A program made the position numbers and the translations under genes. A DNA stretch of 64,000 nucleotides from CAVWUA01 sp963758025 (GTDB lineage: Bacteria > Planctomycetota > Planctomycetia > Isosphaerales > Isosphaeraceae), in contig CAVWUA010000001.1 in assembly GCA_963758025.1 (NCBI GenBank), positions 124,001 to 188,000 of the forward strand, given 5' to 3'. Positions within the stretch are counted from its first letter, which is position 1. The number at the start of each line of letters is the position of its first letter. Shown in pieces: positions 1 to 8,122 of the stretch. Below the pieces are notes generated by a model that saw only the letters and a list, made by a program, of their open reading frames with translations, was not told where the DNA came from and ran no database searches.

Positions 1-952
1 CCGCGCGGGCGGCATCGGCGACCTTGCCGGCGGTCAGGCCGTACTTCTCCAGGAGGCCCTCGGGTGTACCACTCTCGCCGAACTGGTCGCCCAGGTTGAC
101 GTAGCGGATCGGCACGGGGTGGGATTCGGCCAGGGTCATGGCGACAATGCTTCCCAGACCGCCGTGGGCAAGATGCTCCTCGGCCACGACCAGGGCGCCG
201 GTGTCCTTGGCGGCCTTGAGCAGAGCGTCGCGGTCGATCGGCTTGACGGTGTGCATGTCGAGAACGCGGGCCTCAATCCCTTCACCGGCGAGCGCGTCGG
301 CGGCGTCGAGCGCCAGGGCGACCATCAAGCCGTTGGCGACGAGGGTCACGTCCTTACCGTCGCGCAGGGTGTTGGCCTTGCCGATGGTGATTTGCGGCGA
401 ATCTTCGCTGTAAACCTGAGGAACTTCCGGGCGGCCGACGCGGAGATAGACCGGCCCCTGGTATTCGAGCATCGCCTTGGTGGCTTGCTTGCAGGAAGCC
501 TCGTCGGCCGGCACCATCACAACGAAGCCAGGCAGGGAGCATGCCAGGGCCACGTCCTCGATGCCCATCTGCGAGGCGCCATCCTCGCCGATCGAGATTC
601 CGGCGTGACTGCCGACGACCTTGACGTTCAGGCCGGGGTAGGCCACCGACATCCGCAACTGGTCGTAGGCGTTGCAGGTGATGAAGGCGGCGAAACTGGC
701 GATGACGGGCGTTTTGCCACAACTGGCCAGGCCGCCGGCAATGCCGACGAGGTTGCTCTCGGCGATGCCGATATTGAAGAAGCGGTCGGGGTTCTTCTTG
801 CCGAACCACTCCGTGCGGGTCGAGTTGGACACGTCGGCATCCACCACGACCACGTTCGGATGATCCGCGCCAAAGGCCTCCAGGGCGCGTCCAAAGGCGT
901 CCCGGGTAGCCTTGCCCATCGGTCGTTTGGCCTGCGTCGCAACTTCCGGCAT
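1..952 (-). CDS. Transketolase, C-terminal subunit (3' end cut by window edge)
   Basis: Pyrimidine-binding plus C-terminal half of a split transketolase, which pairs with the N-terminal subunit encoded just upstream (1072-1899). Together they transfer ketol groups with thiamine diphosphate in the cytosolic pentose phosphate pathway. The protein begins MPEVATQAKRPMGK at the ATG 950-952. Around residue 50 it has the TPP-activating glutamate block FNIGIAESN, preceded by DADVSNSTRTEWF. It reads without interruption to the window edge, about 317 codons. It ends in a segment (EGLLEKYGLTAGKV) typical of the last residues of this subunit, so only a few codons are missing. The gap to the N-subunit gene is 119 bp, consistent with one operon. 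A split transketolase rather than a single 650-residue chain is common in many bacteria. Confidence 0.93.
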   Translation of the reverse strand, partial: MPEVATQAKRPMGKATRDAFGRALEAFGADHPNVVVVDADVSNSTRTEWFGKKNPDRFFNIGIAESNLVGIAGGLASCGKTPVIASFAAFITCNAYDQLRMSVAYPGLNVKVVGSHAGISIGEDGASQMGIEDVALACSLPGFVVMVPADEASCKQATKAMLEYQGPVYLRVGRPEVPQVYSEDSPQITIGKANTLRDGKDVTLVANGLMVALALDAADALAGEGIEARVLDMHTVKPIDRDALLKAAKDTGALVVAEEHLAHGGLGSIVAMTLAESHPVPIRYVNLGDQFGESGTPEGLLEKYGLTAGKVADAARA

Positions 953-1071
953 CTCGATGTACCCTCGTGCTCTCTCGTGATTCTGGTGTTGGGCGTGCGT
1001 GACACGCCGGCATCATTTTGTCGTGATCTTTGGGAATGGCGTGTCGGGCTCGCACGCTTACCGAGCCGCTA

Positions 1072-1899
1072 TCAGGAAACCAGCTCCAGCGCCTCTTGCA
1101 GATTCTTCTCGGGAAGGGGCTTGCCGTGGAAGTTGGTATCTCCCAGCTTCTCCAGAAGCGGCAGAATGCCCTGGCCCTTGTGGGTTAGCGAGAGGATGCA
1201 GGTCGGCTGGCCCTTGACGGCGCGGGCACGCTCCAGGGCGGTCACGACTTCCTTCATATCGTTGCCGTTAATCGCTTGCGTGTGCCAGCCGAACGCGGCG
1301 AACTTGCCGTCGATCGGGTCCATGTCCAGCACGTCCTCCGCTGCGCCGGTCTGCTGGAAGTGGTTGCGATCGACGACGACCGTCAGATTATCGAGCTTGT
1401 ACTTGGCGGCGCTGGCGGCGGCCTCCCAGATCTGGCCCTCGCCCAGCTCGCCGTCACCGGTCATCACGTACGTGTGATACCCTTTCTTGTCCATTCGCCC
1501 CGCCAGGGCATGACCAACGCCGATGGAAAGCCCCTGACCCAGCGAGCCGGTCGAGGCCTCGACGCCTCCCAGTCGCTTCATGTTCGGGTGGCCTTCCAGG
1601 GGGCTACCCAGCTTGCGAAGGGTCATCAGTTTGTCTTTGGGGAAGTACCCCGCTTCGGCCAGGGCGGCATAAAGCACTGGCGCGGCGTGCCCCTTGGACA
1701 GGATGAACCGGTCGCGGTCGGGCGAATACGGGTTGCTCGGGTCGTACTTCATGAACCCGCCGAAATAGAGCGCCGTGACAACCTCGGTGGCCGACAGCGA
1801 GCTGCTCGGGTGGCCGGAACCGGCTTCCGTGGTGCTCTTGAGAATCTCGGCGCGGATTGTCTTGGCACGTTCGAGCAATGCATTCAGGTCGGCTGGCAC
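1072..1899 (-). CDS. Transketolase, N-terminal subunit
   Basis: Thiamine diphosphate-binding half of a split transketolase, 275 residues, the usual size for this subunit. Visible motifs are GSGHPSSS (residues 27-34), SKGHAAP (69-75), STGSLGQGLSIGVG (116-129) and the diphosphate/Mg-binding block GDGELGEG (148-155). It lies upstream of the C-terminal subunit on the same strand and is probably cotranscribed with it. The ATG at 1899 is preceded by a purine-rich stretch (TTGAGGAGTG on the coding strand) about 7 bases upstream that serves as a ribosome binding site. No frameshift is seen. Confidence 0.95.
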   Translation of the reverse strand: MPADLNALLERAKTIRAEILKSTTEAGSGHPSSSLSATEVVTALYFGGFMKYDPSNPYSPDRDRFILSKGHAAPVLYAALAEAGYFPKDKLMTLRKLGSPLEGHPNMKRLGGVEASTGSLGQGLSIGVGHALAGRMDKKGYHTYVMTGDGELGEGQIWEAAASAAKYKLDNLTVVVDRNHFQQTGAAEDVLDMDPIDGKFAAFGWHTQAINGNDMKEVVTALERARAVKGQPTCILSLTHKGQGILPLLEKLGDTNFHGKPLPEKNLQEALELVS

Positions 1900-2129
1900 G
1901 TCGTCACACTCCTCAACGGTTCATCTCCAGAAATACGCTGCTAGGCTAATCCGTCGCCCGGTTCTGGGCAAGGGGCCACCCCGCCGGAACAGAGCCCCGA
2001 AGGACGTTTACGGCGTGCGATCCGGGACGATTCCCGGTAAAATGGCTAGGAATATCGTGCTGTCTTGCTCCATGGCCCAAAAAATTCATTCCATTTTCAC
2101 TTTTGATTTGAGAACCTTTGAGCCGCCCG

Positions 2130-2909
2130 ATGACTCGCGGGAGAAATCGATCTCGACACGGCTGGCTTTTGCTGGTCTTCGCGGTTCTTTTTACGGTTGT
2201 GGTTGCGTTTGCCGCCGTGCCGTGGATCCTCGCCTCGGTCTTCAAGCCACCCGAGAACGGTCCGGGGGGTACGGCGACGCGTCCCGTGCCTCAGACCTCC
2301 TGGGTCGCGGTCAAGCTGTTCGAGCAACAGCGGCAAGAGGCGAGAGAGCGGGAGATTGACCTGCTGTTCCTTGGCGACTCGATCACCGAGGCCTGGAACG
2401 ATCCGAGGGTCCATCCCGTCGTCTGGAAACGCTACTACGAGCCGCGCCACGCGGCGAACTTCGGCATCGGCGGCGATCGCACTCAGCATCTCCTCTGGCG
2501 GCTCGATCACGGCGCCCTCGATGATGTTGATCCCAAGGTCATCGTCTTGCAGGTTGGCACGAATAACCTGGAGAACAACACCCCCGACGAGATTTATGAG
2601 GGCGTCAAGGCGATCGTCGGCCGCATCCGGGATGCCCTGCCGCGCGCCCGGATTCTCCTGTTAGGGATTTTCCCGCGAGGCAAGAACCCGGGCCCGATCC
2701 GTGAGGAAATCAAGGCGGTCAATGCTCGCATCGCGGAGCTAGACGCGGTGCCAAACGTGACTTATCGCGACTTTGGCGACCGCTTCCTGAACGGCGACGG
2801 TACCATCTCCAAAAAGATCATGCCCGACTATCTGCACCTGAGCCGCAAGGGATACCGCATCTGGGCCGAGGCGATGGAGCCGACGCTCTGGAGATTGATG
2901 GAGAAATAG
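2130..2909 (+). CDS. SGNH/GDSL hydrolase (PAF-acetylhydrolase-like), membrane-anchored
   Basis: Predicted esterase or acetylhydrolase of the SGNH superfamily, 259 residues from the ATG at 2130. A TTG twelve bases upstream is possible but less likely. Residues about 12-36 form a single hydrophobic segment (signal anchor), so the catalytic domain should face the periplasm. The family blocks are all present: GDS (82-84, nucleophile S84), the glycine block FGIGGDRTQ (111-119), GTNN (143-146) and DYLH (233-236, catalytic Asp and His). The WRL block after the glycine block resembles the platelet-activating factor acetylhydrolase IB gamma group. The real substrate is unknown; secreted SGNH enzymes often deacetylate polysaccharides. 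It is convergent with ispD. Confidence 0.88.
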   Translation: MTRGRNRSRHGWLLLVFAVLFTVVVAFAAVPWILASVFKPPENGPGGTATRPVPQTSWVAVKLFEQQRQEAREREIDLLFLGDSITEAWNDPRVHPVVWKRYYEPRHAANFGIGGDRTQHLLWRLDHGALDDVDPKVIVLQVGTNNLENNTPDEIYEGVKAIVGRIRDALPRARILLLGIFPRGKNPGPIREEIKAVNARIAELDAVPNVTYRDFGDRFLNGDGTISKKIMPDYLHLSRKGYRIWAEAMEPTLWRLMEK

Positions 2910-2912
2910 AAG

Positions 2913-3032
2913 AGATTCATCGCGAAGCACGCAAAAAAAGACCAAGAAAGGAAGGATCGGAAAAACAAAACGCCTTCTCTTATCTATCTCTTTTTCTTGT
3001 CTTCTCTGCTTCGCGTGGTTCGCGGTGAATCT
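2913..3032. repeat. Imperfect inverted repeat between convergent genes
   Basis: The left arm 2913-2932 (AGATTCATCGCGAAGCACGC) and the reverse complement of the right arm 3008-3032 (AGATTCACCGCGAACCACGC at its outer end) match at 18 of 20 positions. The arms enclose about 75 bases that are purine-rich on the left and pyrimidine-rich on the right. The arrangement could work as a bidirectional terminator. The motif style resembles short repetitive extragenic elements that are dispersed in planctomycete genomes. Copy number cannot be judged from one window. Confidence 0.5.
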
Positions 3033-3805
3033 TAAAAAAGATCTTTCGGTTTTGGCGTATTCCCCCACATGGTCTGCTCGTCGGCGAATGGGTGGCTTGG
3101 TCCTTCGCGTTTGGGATTGGGCATCGCTTGGAGCATCGCCGCGGCCAGGCGTAGGTCGGCGGGAGTGGTGATCTTGAGGTTGAAGGGTGAGCCATCGACG
3201 ACGTGGCACGAGTGGCCTAACGCCTCGACGAGTTGGGCGTCGTCGGTGATCTCCGCGCCAAGCCGGGCACGATTCGCATACGCGAGCAGGAGCAGATCTT
3301 TTCGGAAGGCTTGCGGCGTCTGGACGGCCACGAGGTTCTTCCGCGAAACGGTCTCGACGATCGCCCGCTGGTCATCGACCCGCTTGAGTGTGTCGGCGAC
3401 CGGCAGACCCGGCAGAGCGGCACCGTGCTCGCGCCGGCGGAGAACACGGCGTCGATCAGGTCCGCAGTCACACAAGGGCGGGCCGCGTCATGTACCGCCA
3501 CGAACTCGCAGGAATCATCCACATGCTCCAGGGCCCTGGCGATGGTCTCGTACCGCTCCGCGCCACCTTCGATGACCTTGATGTTCAGAAACGCCACGCT
3601 GGCCCGGTAGCGTCGCTCGAACAGTTCGCGGTCCTCGGCGGCGATGGCGAGGATCGTCTGCGTCACGTCATCGCGGTTGATAAATGGTTCGACCGCGCAG
3701 CCAGACAGCGCGGCCGTCGAGGTCGGCGTAAATTTTCTTCTGCTTCGGATCGCCGAACCGTGTCGAACGGCCGGCGGCGGGCAGGATGACAGCGAAGGAC
3801 CCCAT
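3032..3805 (-). CDS. ispD: 2-C-methyl-D-erythritol 4-phosphate cytidylyltransferase, two frameshifts
   Basis: MEP cytidylyltransferase joins CTP and MEP to give CDP-ME in the non-mevalonate isoprenoid pathway. Starting at the ATG 3803-3805 the protein reads MGSFAVILPAAGRSTRFG, with the nucleotide-binding signature PAAGRSTRFGDPKQKK, then the acidic block VAVHDAARPC and the C-terminal TPQAFRKDLL and EITDDAQLVEALG blocks. The reading frame breaks twice. At about 3693-3698 a CG unit seems lost from a GCGC tract after ADLDGRAVWLR. At about 3430-3434 one base is missing next to another GCGC tract. With both corrected the gene gives one chain of about 258 residues, slightly longer than the usual 230-240 because of a C-terminal tail. 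Both breaks look like assembly errors, since the pathway is normally essential. Confidence 0.88.
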
Positions 3806-4034
3806 GTGGACCGGCTCCTCTCTCGACCTGATGCCTCCAACAAAAATCGCCCCGCGATGGACCGCCGTTGAATTGTGGTCCCAACGCCGGACGGAAGTCA
3901 ACGCGACCCTCGGGGACTCGCCGCTTGCCGTGGGCGTCTTCATGTGTACACTGACGGTGGTATGACGGTGGACATGGTTCACTGATTTGCGGAACGGACG
4001 GAGAGTCTTCCCAGGGAACGGAGTCAACGGTCCG

Positions 4035-4868
4035 ATGGAATGTCTCGGTCCGCAGTGCGCGGCGATGTTGCTCGAATGGCTCAAGGGACGGGTGGACGCG
4101 GCGCCGGCACCGGCCAGCGAGGCCCCGGCGACGAACCCTGGCGTGCGTCAGGGAATGCTCTGGGCCGCCGCTCCCTATCAGGATGACGCTCCGGCGATTC
4201 GCAACGAGCGGGAGTTGCTCGGAGCGATCGAACATCTGGAATACGCCGTCTTCCGCCGCTATCAGAATCAGTTAACCCGCGCCGAGCGGGTGCGGGTGGA
4301 CAACACGATCCAGAACGCCCTGTTCAAGGTGGACCGCTACCTCGACCGTCTCGACCCGGCGGAGCGCGAGCGAGCCGAGGCCCTGTATCGGCCGATCCGA
4401 GAGGCGGACCGCGACGGGCGCGAGCGATCGGAACGCCTGCGGCTCCAGGCTCGACGGGCTGACCGGAAACTCGCGCAGCTCGACTCGCTCAACCCGGAAG
4501 AGTTCGAGGAGTTCGTCGCGGAGGTTTTCGAGGCCCTTGGCTACGAGGTCGATCGGGTCGGCGGCAGTGGCGACGAAGGGGTGGACCTGCGTGTCCGGCG
4601 CGGTGGTTTGCTCGGCGTCGTGCAGTGTAAATATCATAAAAGCAAAGGAGTCATCGGTTCGCCCGACCTCCAGAAGTTCCTCGGCACGATCCACCACACC
4701 CACAGCCACAAGGGGTTCTTCGTCACCACACGCACATTCTCCCTGGCCGCCGAGAAGTTCACCGCCAACCATCCGATCGAGCTGATCGACGGCCCACGCC
4801 TGGTCGAACTGGTACAGGATGCAATGGGTCCCGGCGCCCGTCGTGAGCCTGAACCTGCCTGGTTTTGA
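4035..4868 (+). CDS. Mrr-type restriction endonuclease-like protein
   Basis: A 277-residue protein with a C-terminal Mrr-like PD-(D/E)xK nuclease domain. The domain starts at LNPEEFEEFVAEVFEALGY (152-170), followed by the catalytic block GSGDEGVDL (177-185) and QCKY (197-200), which supply the metal-binding Asp and the QxK motif. The first 150 residues are rich in Arg, Glu and Ala and probably helical. Mrr domains cut foreign or modified DNA in type IV restriction, but many housekeeping relatives exist and no methyltransferase lies nearby. I start at the ATG 4035; an in-frame TTG at 3987 would add 16 residues. It is divergent from ispD with a 229 bp gap. Confidence 0.85.
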   Translation: MECLGPQCAAMLLEWLKGRVDAAPAPASEAPATNPGVRQGMLWAAAPYQDDAPAIRNERELLGAIEHLEYAVFRRYQNQLTRAERVRVDNTIQNALFKVDRYLDRLDPAERERAEALYRPIREADRDGRERSERLRLQARRADRKLAQLDSLNPEEFEEFVAEVFEALGYEVDRVGGSGDEGVDLRVRRGGLLGVVQCKYHKSKGVIGSPDLQKFLGTIHHTHSHKGFFVTTRTFSLAAEKFTANHPIELIDGPRLVELVQDAMGPGARREPEPAWF

Positions 4869-5013
4869 TCATCGACATCTCCTCCCGCCTTCGTTTCTCA
4901 TGCATCGATACGAAATGAATTCGAAACCATATCCGGGACTTGGCGCGGGAGTTGCAGATTATCTCCACGCCCGGAACGTGACTACACAATTTTTCGGGTA
5001 GGACAGCAGAGGC

Positions 5014-5042
5014 TTGACTGGGGCGCGGCGCACGGCTAGCTT
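5014..5042 (+). promoter_or_regulatory. Candidate sigma70-like promoter
   Basis: TTGACT at 5014-5019 and TAGCTT at 5037-5042 are separated by 17 bases, about 60 bases upstream of the start of the small gene at 5100. The -35 match is good (5 of 6) and the -10 is weak. Confidence 0.35.
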
Positions 5043-5099
5043 GATCCTCGCACGTGAGGAATTCGTGCAACGGTTAGACCCCGGCCAAGGAGGGTTGGA

Positions 5100-5339
5100 A
5101 TGGCCACTTGCGAACATGCCTCATCGTTCACCGCCATGGAGTTGCCCCGTGAATTCCAGGACCTGGAAGGTCTGCTTGAAGCCGACATCCAGGCCATGGT
5201 TCGCGTGCTCACCGAGCGGGCTAACGAGCGACTCTTTTTGACACGCCGAGAACACCGGCAACTCCAGACGACCCTCTGGAACGGCCTGACTGAAGCGATC
5301 AACGCCGCAGTCGAGCCACTGACGAGCGAGGCGCGATAG
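5100..5339 (+). CDS. Small hypothetical protein (79 aa)
   Basis: A 79-residue acidic and helical protein of unknown function. The start is well supported by AAGGAGGG (5087-5094) placed 5 bases before the ATG. The middle (ELPREFQDLEGLLEADIQ and TERANERLFLTRREHRQL) looks like two amphipathic helices with no Cys cluster, signal or membrane segment. It has its own candidate promoter and stands alone between the Mrr gene and the flavoprotein gene. I do not recognise a family. Confidence 0.6.
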   Translation: MATCEHASSFTAMELPREFQDLEGLLEADIQAMVRVLTERANERLFLTRREHRQLQTTLWNGLTEAINAAVEPLTSEAR

Positions 5340-5520
5340 GCAAGGCACCGCTCCGCGATCGAGATGAGCGAGGATGGTGGATTAAAAACGTCCTGACGAT
5401 TGATCGAGGGTTTTCCCTTTGATGATCGTTCATCCTCTGCAAAAAGGAATTGGACCGACTCCTACCCGGCCCGGCCGTTCGGTTTGGTTGCCGTTTGGGC
5501 AGGCGACAGGATGATCGGCG

Positions 5521-6171
5521 ATGTCCCAAATTGTTCTGGGTGTCACAGGTTCGGTCGCTGCCATGCGAACTCCCGCCTTGTGGGAAGCACTACGTACCCA
5601 CGGGCACCAGGTTCGTATCGTGGCCACCGAGCCGTCCCTCTATTTCTTTAATCCGTCGGTGTTGGGATCGACCCCTGCCGAAGCCGTCTCCTTGTTTCGC
5701 GATGCGGACGAGTGGCCGGAGCCGAGTTACCGGCGTGGCGATCCGGTCTTGCATATTGAGCTGCGCAAATGGGCTGACCTGCTCATTATCGCACCACTGG
5801 ACGCCAACACTCTCGCCAAGTTCGCCCTGGGCCTGGCCGATAACCTCCTGACCTGCTTGTTCCGGGCCTGGGACTTCGAGAAGCCCGTGATCCTGGCTCC
5901 GGCAATGAATACGCGGATGTGGCAAAGCCCCGTGACCCACCGGCATCTCTCGCAGTTGCTCGACGACTGGGGAGATGGTGGGCAGGAAAGCGATTGGTCG
6001 CTCGACGAGGCGGATTCCCTGTTCGCCCGGCACGCGCCGAATTTGATCCTCGTCCCGCCGCAGAGTAAGCGTCTGGCCTGCGGCGATGTCGGCATCGGCG
6101 GTATGGCGGAGGTCGCCACGATCGCCGAGACCGTCCGTCGCTGGCAGTCCGAGACGAAGCCCGCTCCGTGA
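5521..6171 (+). CDS. coaC: Phosphopantothenoylcysteine decarboxylase-like flavoprotein (HAL3 type)
   Basis: A 216-residue monofunctional member of the homo-oligomeric flavin-containing Cys decarboxylase family. The family member in coenzyme A synthesis converts phosphopantothenoylcysteine to phosphopantetheine using FMN. The N-terminus has the Rossmann block LGVTGSVAA. The active-site His is in VLHIEL (H78), followed by PLDANTLAK (92-100), the PAMN motif (127-130) and the substrate-clamp Cys block ACGDVGIGGMAE (186-197, C187). The wording of these blocks, and the absence of a fused CoaB domain, is closer to eukaryotic HAL3/PPCDC than to the usual bacterial bifunctional CoaBC. CoaB would have to be elsewhere. 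No frameshift. Confidence 0.85.
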   Translation: MSQIVLGVTGSVAAMRTPALWEALRTHGHQVRIVATEPSLYFFNPSVLGSTPAEAVSLFRDADEWPEPSYRRGDPVLHIELRKWADLLIIAPLDANTLAKFALGLADNLLTCLFRAWDFEKPVILAPAMNTRMWQSPVTHRHLSQLLDDWGDGGQESDWSLDEADSLFARHAPNLILVPPQSKRLACGDVGIGGMAEVATIAETVRRWQSETKPAP

Positions 6172-6276
6172 GGTGCCGGAAATTTGGCGGGCATTTGACT
6201 TGAAATTCACCGCTGTGCGCCCGATCATCATTGGATGCGGGGTGCGCCGGGGCGGCCCCTCCTGGGAGGACCGTCC

Positions 6277-7182
6277 GTGGCTGAATTGCGCTGGAATGAC
6301 CGGGTCTATGGCGAGGTGGCGATCACCGACCCCGCGATTCTCGCCTTGATCGCTTGCCCAACTTTCGAACGACTCGGACGGATTCGCCAGGCCGGGCCCT
6401 CGGCGCTGGCCTTTCCGTTCAAGACCGTCACCCGGCGGGAGCACAGCCTCGGCGTTTATCTGCTCTTGCGGCGGCTTGGGGCAGATTGCCGTGAGCAGGT
6501 TGCGGGACTCCTTCACGACCTGTCGCACACGGCGTTCTCACACGCCGTCGATTTCGTGTTCGCCTCCGAGGAGCAGGACCACCACGAGCAGATCAAGCCT
6601 GAGTTCCTGAACCGTCCCGACATCGCAGCGGCTCTCCAGCGCATCGGGTTCGCGCCTTCGGACTTCTACGACGACCGCGTGTACCGGCTCCTGGAGCGTC
6701 CCCTGCCCTGGCTCTGCGCGGACCGTATCGACTACTTCCTCCGTGATAGTCTGACCTGCGAGGTTTCCACCCCGGCATCGGCTCAGCAGACCCTGTCCCG
6801 ATTGACGGTCGTGGATGAGACCATCGTCTTCACCGACATCTCGGTCGCCCGTGATGCCGTGCAACGGTTCGCCGAGATGAACCGCCGTTGGTGGGCCAGC
6901 CCGACGGAAGCCTATATCTACAATGAGTTTGCCGACGCCCTGCGCGAGGGATTCCGCCTCGGGGTGCTCGATGAGGCATCCCTGCTTGAAGACGACATGC
7001 AGGTGTTAAAGCGGCTCCAGGAGTCATCCAGCCCCTTGATCTCCGAGAAGCTGGATCACATCCTCCACTTCCGGCCCGAGCTTCTGGAAGGATTCGTTCC
7101 CCAGGTGATCCCCAAGACCCGCTGGCTCGACCCACCGGTTCTGGTCGGCAAGACGTTGAAACGGCTCTCGGAACTTACCTGA
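6277..7182 (+). CDS. HD-domain phosphohydrolase (dNTPase/SAMHD1-like)
   Basis: A 301-residue metal-dependent phosphohydrolase. The HD-fold metal ligands are visible as R..EHS (H56), the HD pair in GLLHDLSHTAFSH (H80-D81) and a distal Asp in ADRIDYFLRD (D152). This arrangement matches SAMHD1/dGTPase-like enzymes that hydrolyse nucleotides. Specificity cannot be told from sequence. The GTG at 6277 is chosen because GGGAGGA lies 6 bases upstream; an ATG at 6235 in the same frame lacks such a site. The preceding gene ends 105 bp upstream on the same strand. Confidence 0.85.
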   Translation: MAELRWNDRVYGEVAITDPAILALIACPTFERLGRIRQAGPSALAFPFKTVTRREHSLGVYLLLRRLGADCREQVAGLLHDLSHTAFSHAVDFVFASEEQDHHEQIKPEFLNRPDIAAALQRIGFAPSDFYDDRVYRLLERPLPWLCADRIDYFLRDSLTCEVSTPASAQQTLSRLTVVDETIVFTDISVARDAVQRFAEMNRRWWASPTEAYIYNEFADALREGFRLGVLDEASLLEDDMQVLKRLQESSSPLISEKLDHILHFRPELLEGFVPQVIPKTRWLDPPVLVGKTLKRLSELT

Positions 7183-7217
7183 AGCCGGTCCATCCTTGTC
7201 GATTTGAGCCGCGGGAC

Positions 7218-7478
7218 TCATCCCTTGTTCTGCAACTCCTGCAGGACAAGGGCCAGGAGAGCCGGATCGCGCTTTGCCAGGAGATGCTCGACACGCGACG
7301 CAGGGAATTCGAGCTGTGTGAGCAAATCGCCAACCTGCTTCCAGAGCCGGTCTTGCTTCTTTCCCTCGGCCAGATAGAGATCGGTCACCAGTTCCGAGAG
7401 GCGCTGTGACTTGATTGCGTCGAAGTTCTCGTAATAGCGCTTGATGATCTTCTTCTGGTAGGGGGTATGCTCAGCCAT
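7218..7478 (-). CDS. Conserved hypothetical protein (86 aa)
   Basis: An 86-residue, probably all-helical protein starting MAEHTPYQKKIIKRYYENFD. It is rich in Lys, Leu and Gln, with no signal peptide and no Cys. The ATG at 7478 is preferred; another in-frame start at 7505 would add nine residues. It lies downstream of arfB on the minus strand and may share its transcript. I do not assign a function. The gap to the converging HD gene is 35 bp. Confidence 0.65.
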   Translation of the reverse strand: MAEHTPYQKKIIKRYYENFDAIKSQRLSELVTDLYLAEGKKQDRLWKQVGDLLTQLEFPASRVEHLLAKRDPALLALVLQELQNKG

Positions 7479-7542
7479 CCGAATTGGCTCCGGTCGTCGG
7501 GACATGGGGAATTTGCATATTACGGGGATAAGCCGGTTGCGA

Positions 7543-7965
7543 TCATTCCAGTTCCGGCTTGCTGCGACGCTGCCGCTTGATGTCGGAGCGCCGAGCCTTC
7601 TGCTTGGCGCGACGGACTTTTGACCCGAGCGTCGGTCGGGTCGGACGCCGGGGTTTCGGCGGCGAGGCAGCGGATAGAATCATCTTACGCAGCTTGTCCA
7701 GGCAATCATCGATATTTCGTGCCTGGTCCCTCGTGCGCTGGGAGGTGACCAGCAGGTCCCCCTCGTTGTTGATCCGGCTTGACTGCGCCTTCCGTAGCCG
7801 GACGCGCACGGCATCCGGCAAACTGGGGCTTTCTGAGGGGTTCCATCGCAGAAGGACCTTTGAGGCCACCTTGTTGACGTTCTGGCCGCCAGGCCCCCCC
7901 GAACGAGCGAACTCGAAGCGAAACTCATTCTCGGGAATGGCAATCTGGTCGTTCACGATCAGCAT
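7543..7965 (-). CDS. arfB: Ribosome rescue factor ArfB (peptidyl-tRNA hydrolase, GGQ)
   Basis: A 140-residue class-I release-factor-like protein that frees peptides from ribosomes stalled without a stop codon. The catalytic GGQ is in RSGGPGGQNVNKV (GGQ at 26-28). The C-terminus is a basic tail (KVRRAKQKARRSDIKRQRR), which in ArfB enters the empty mRNA channel. Length agrees with the family. The start is set at the ATG 7965 because GGGGGAGG lies just before it. An upstream start at 8061 would add 32 residues not seen in the family. Confidence 0.92.
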   Translation of the reverse strand: MLIVNDQIAIPENEFRFEFARSGGPGGQNVNKVASKVLLRWNPSESPSLPDAVRVRLRKAQSSRINNEGDLLVTSQRTRDQARNIDDCLDKLRKMILSAASPPKPRRPTRPTLGSKVRRAKQKARRSDIKRQRRSKPELE

Positions 7966-8122
7966 GGGGGCCTCCCCCGGCACTCCAGGCGTCCCACTCT
8001 CAAGAAGTTGAGCGACCCCCGGCAGCGCACGCAGTCGAGCGCTCGGGGGTCGCTGCGTCAAACGTTATTGTATCCGCCGAGGTCGTCTCTCGTCACCCGA
8101 ACGACGGCCCCTTCGTGACGGA

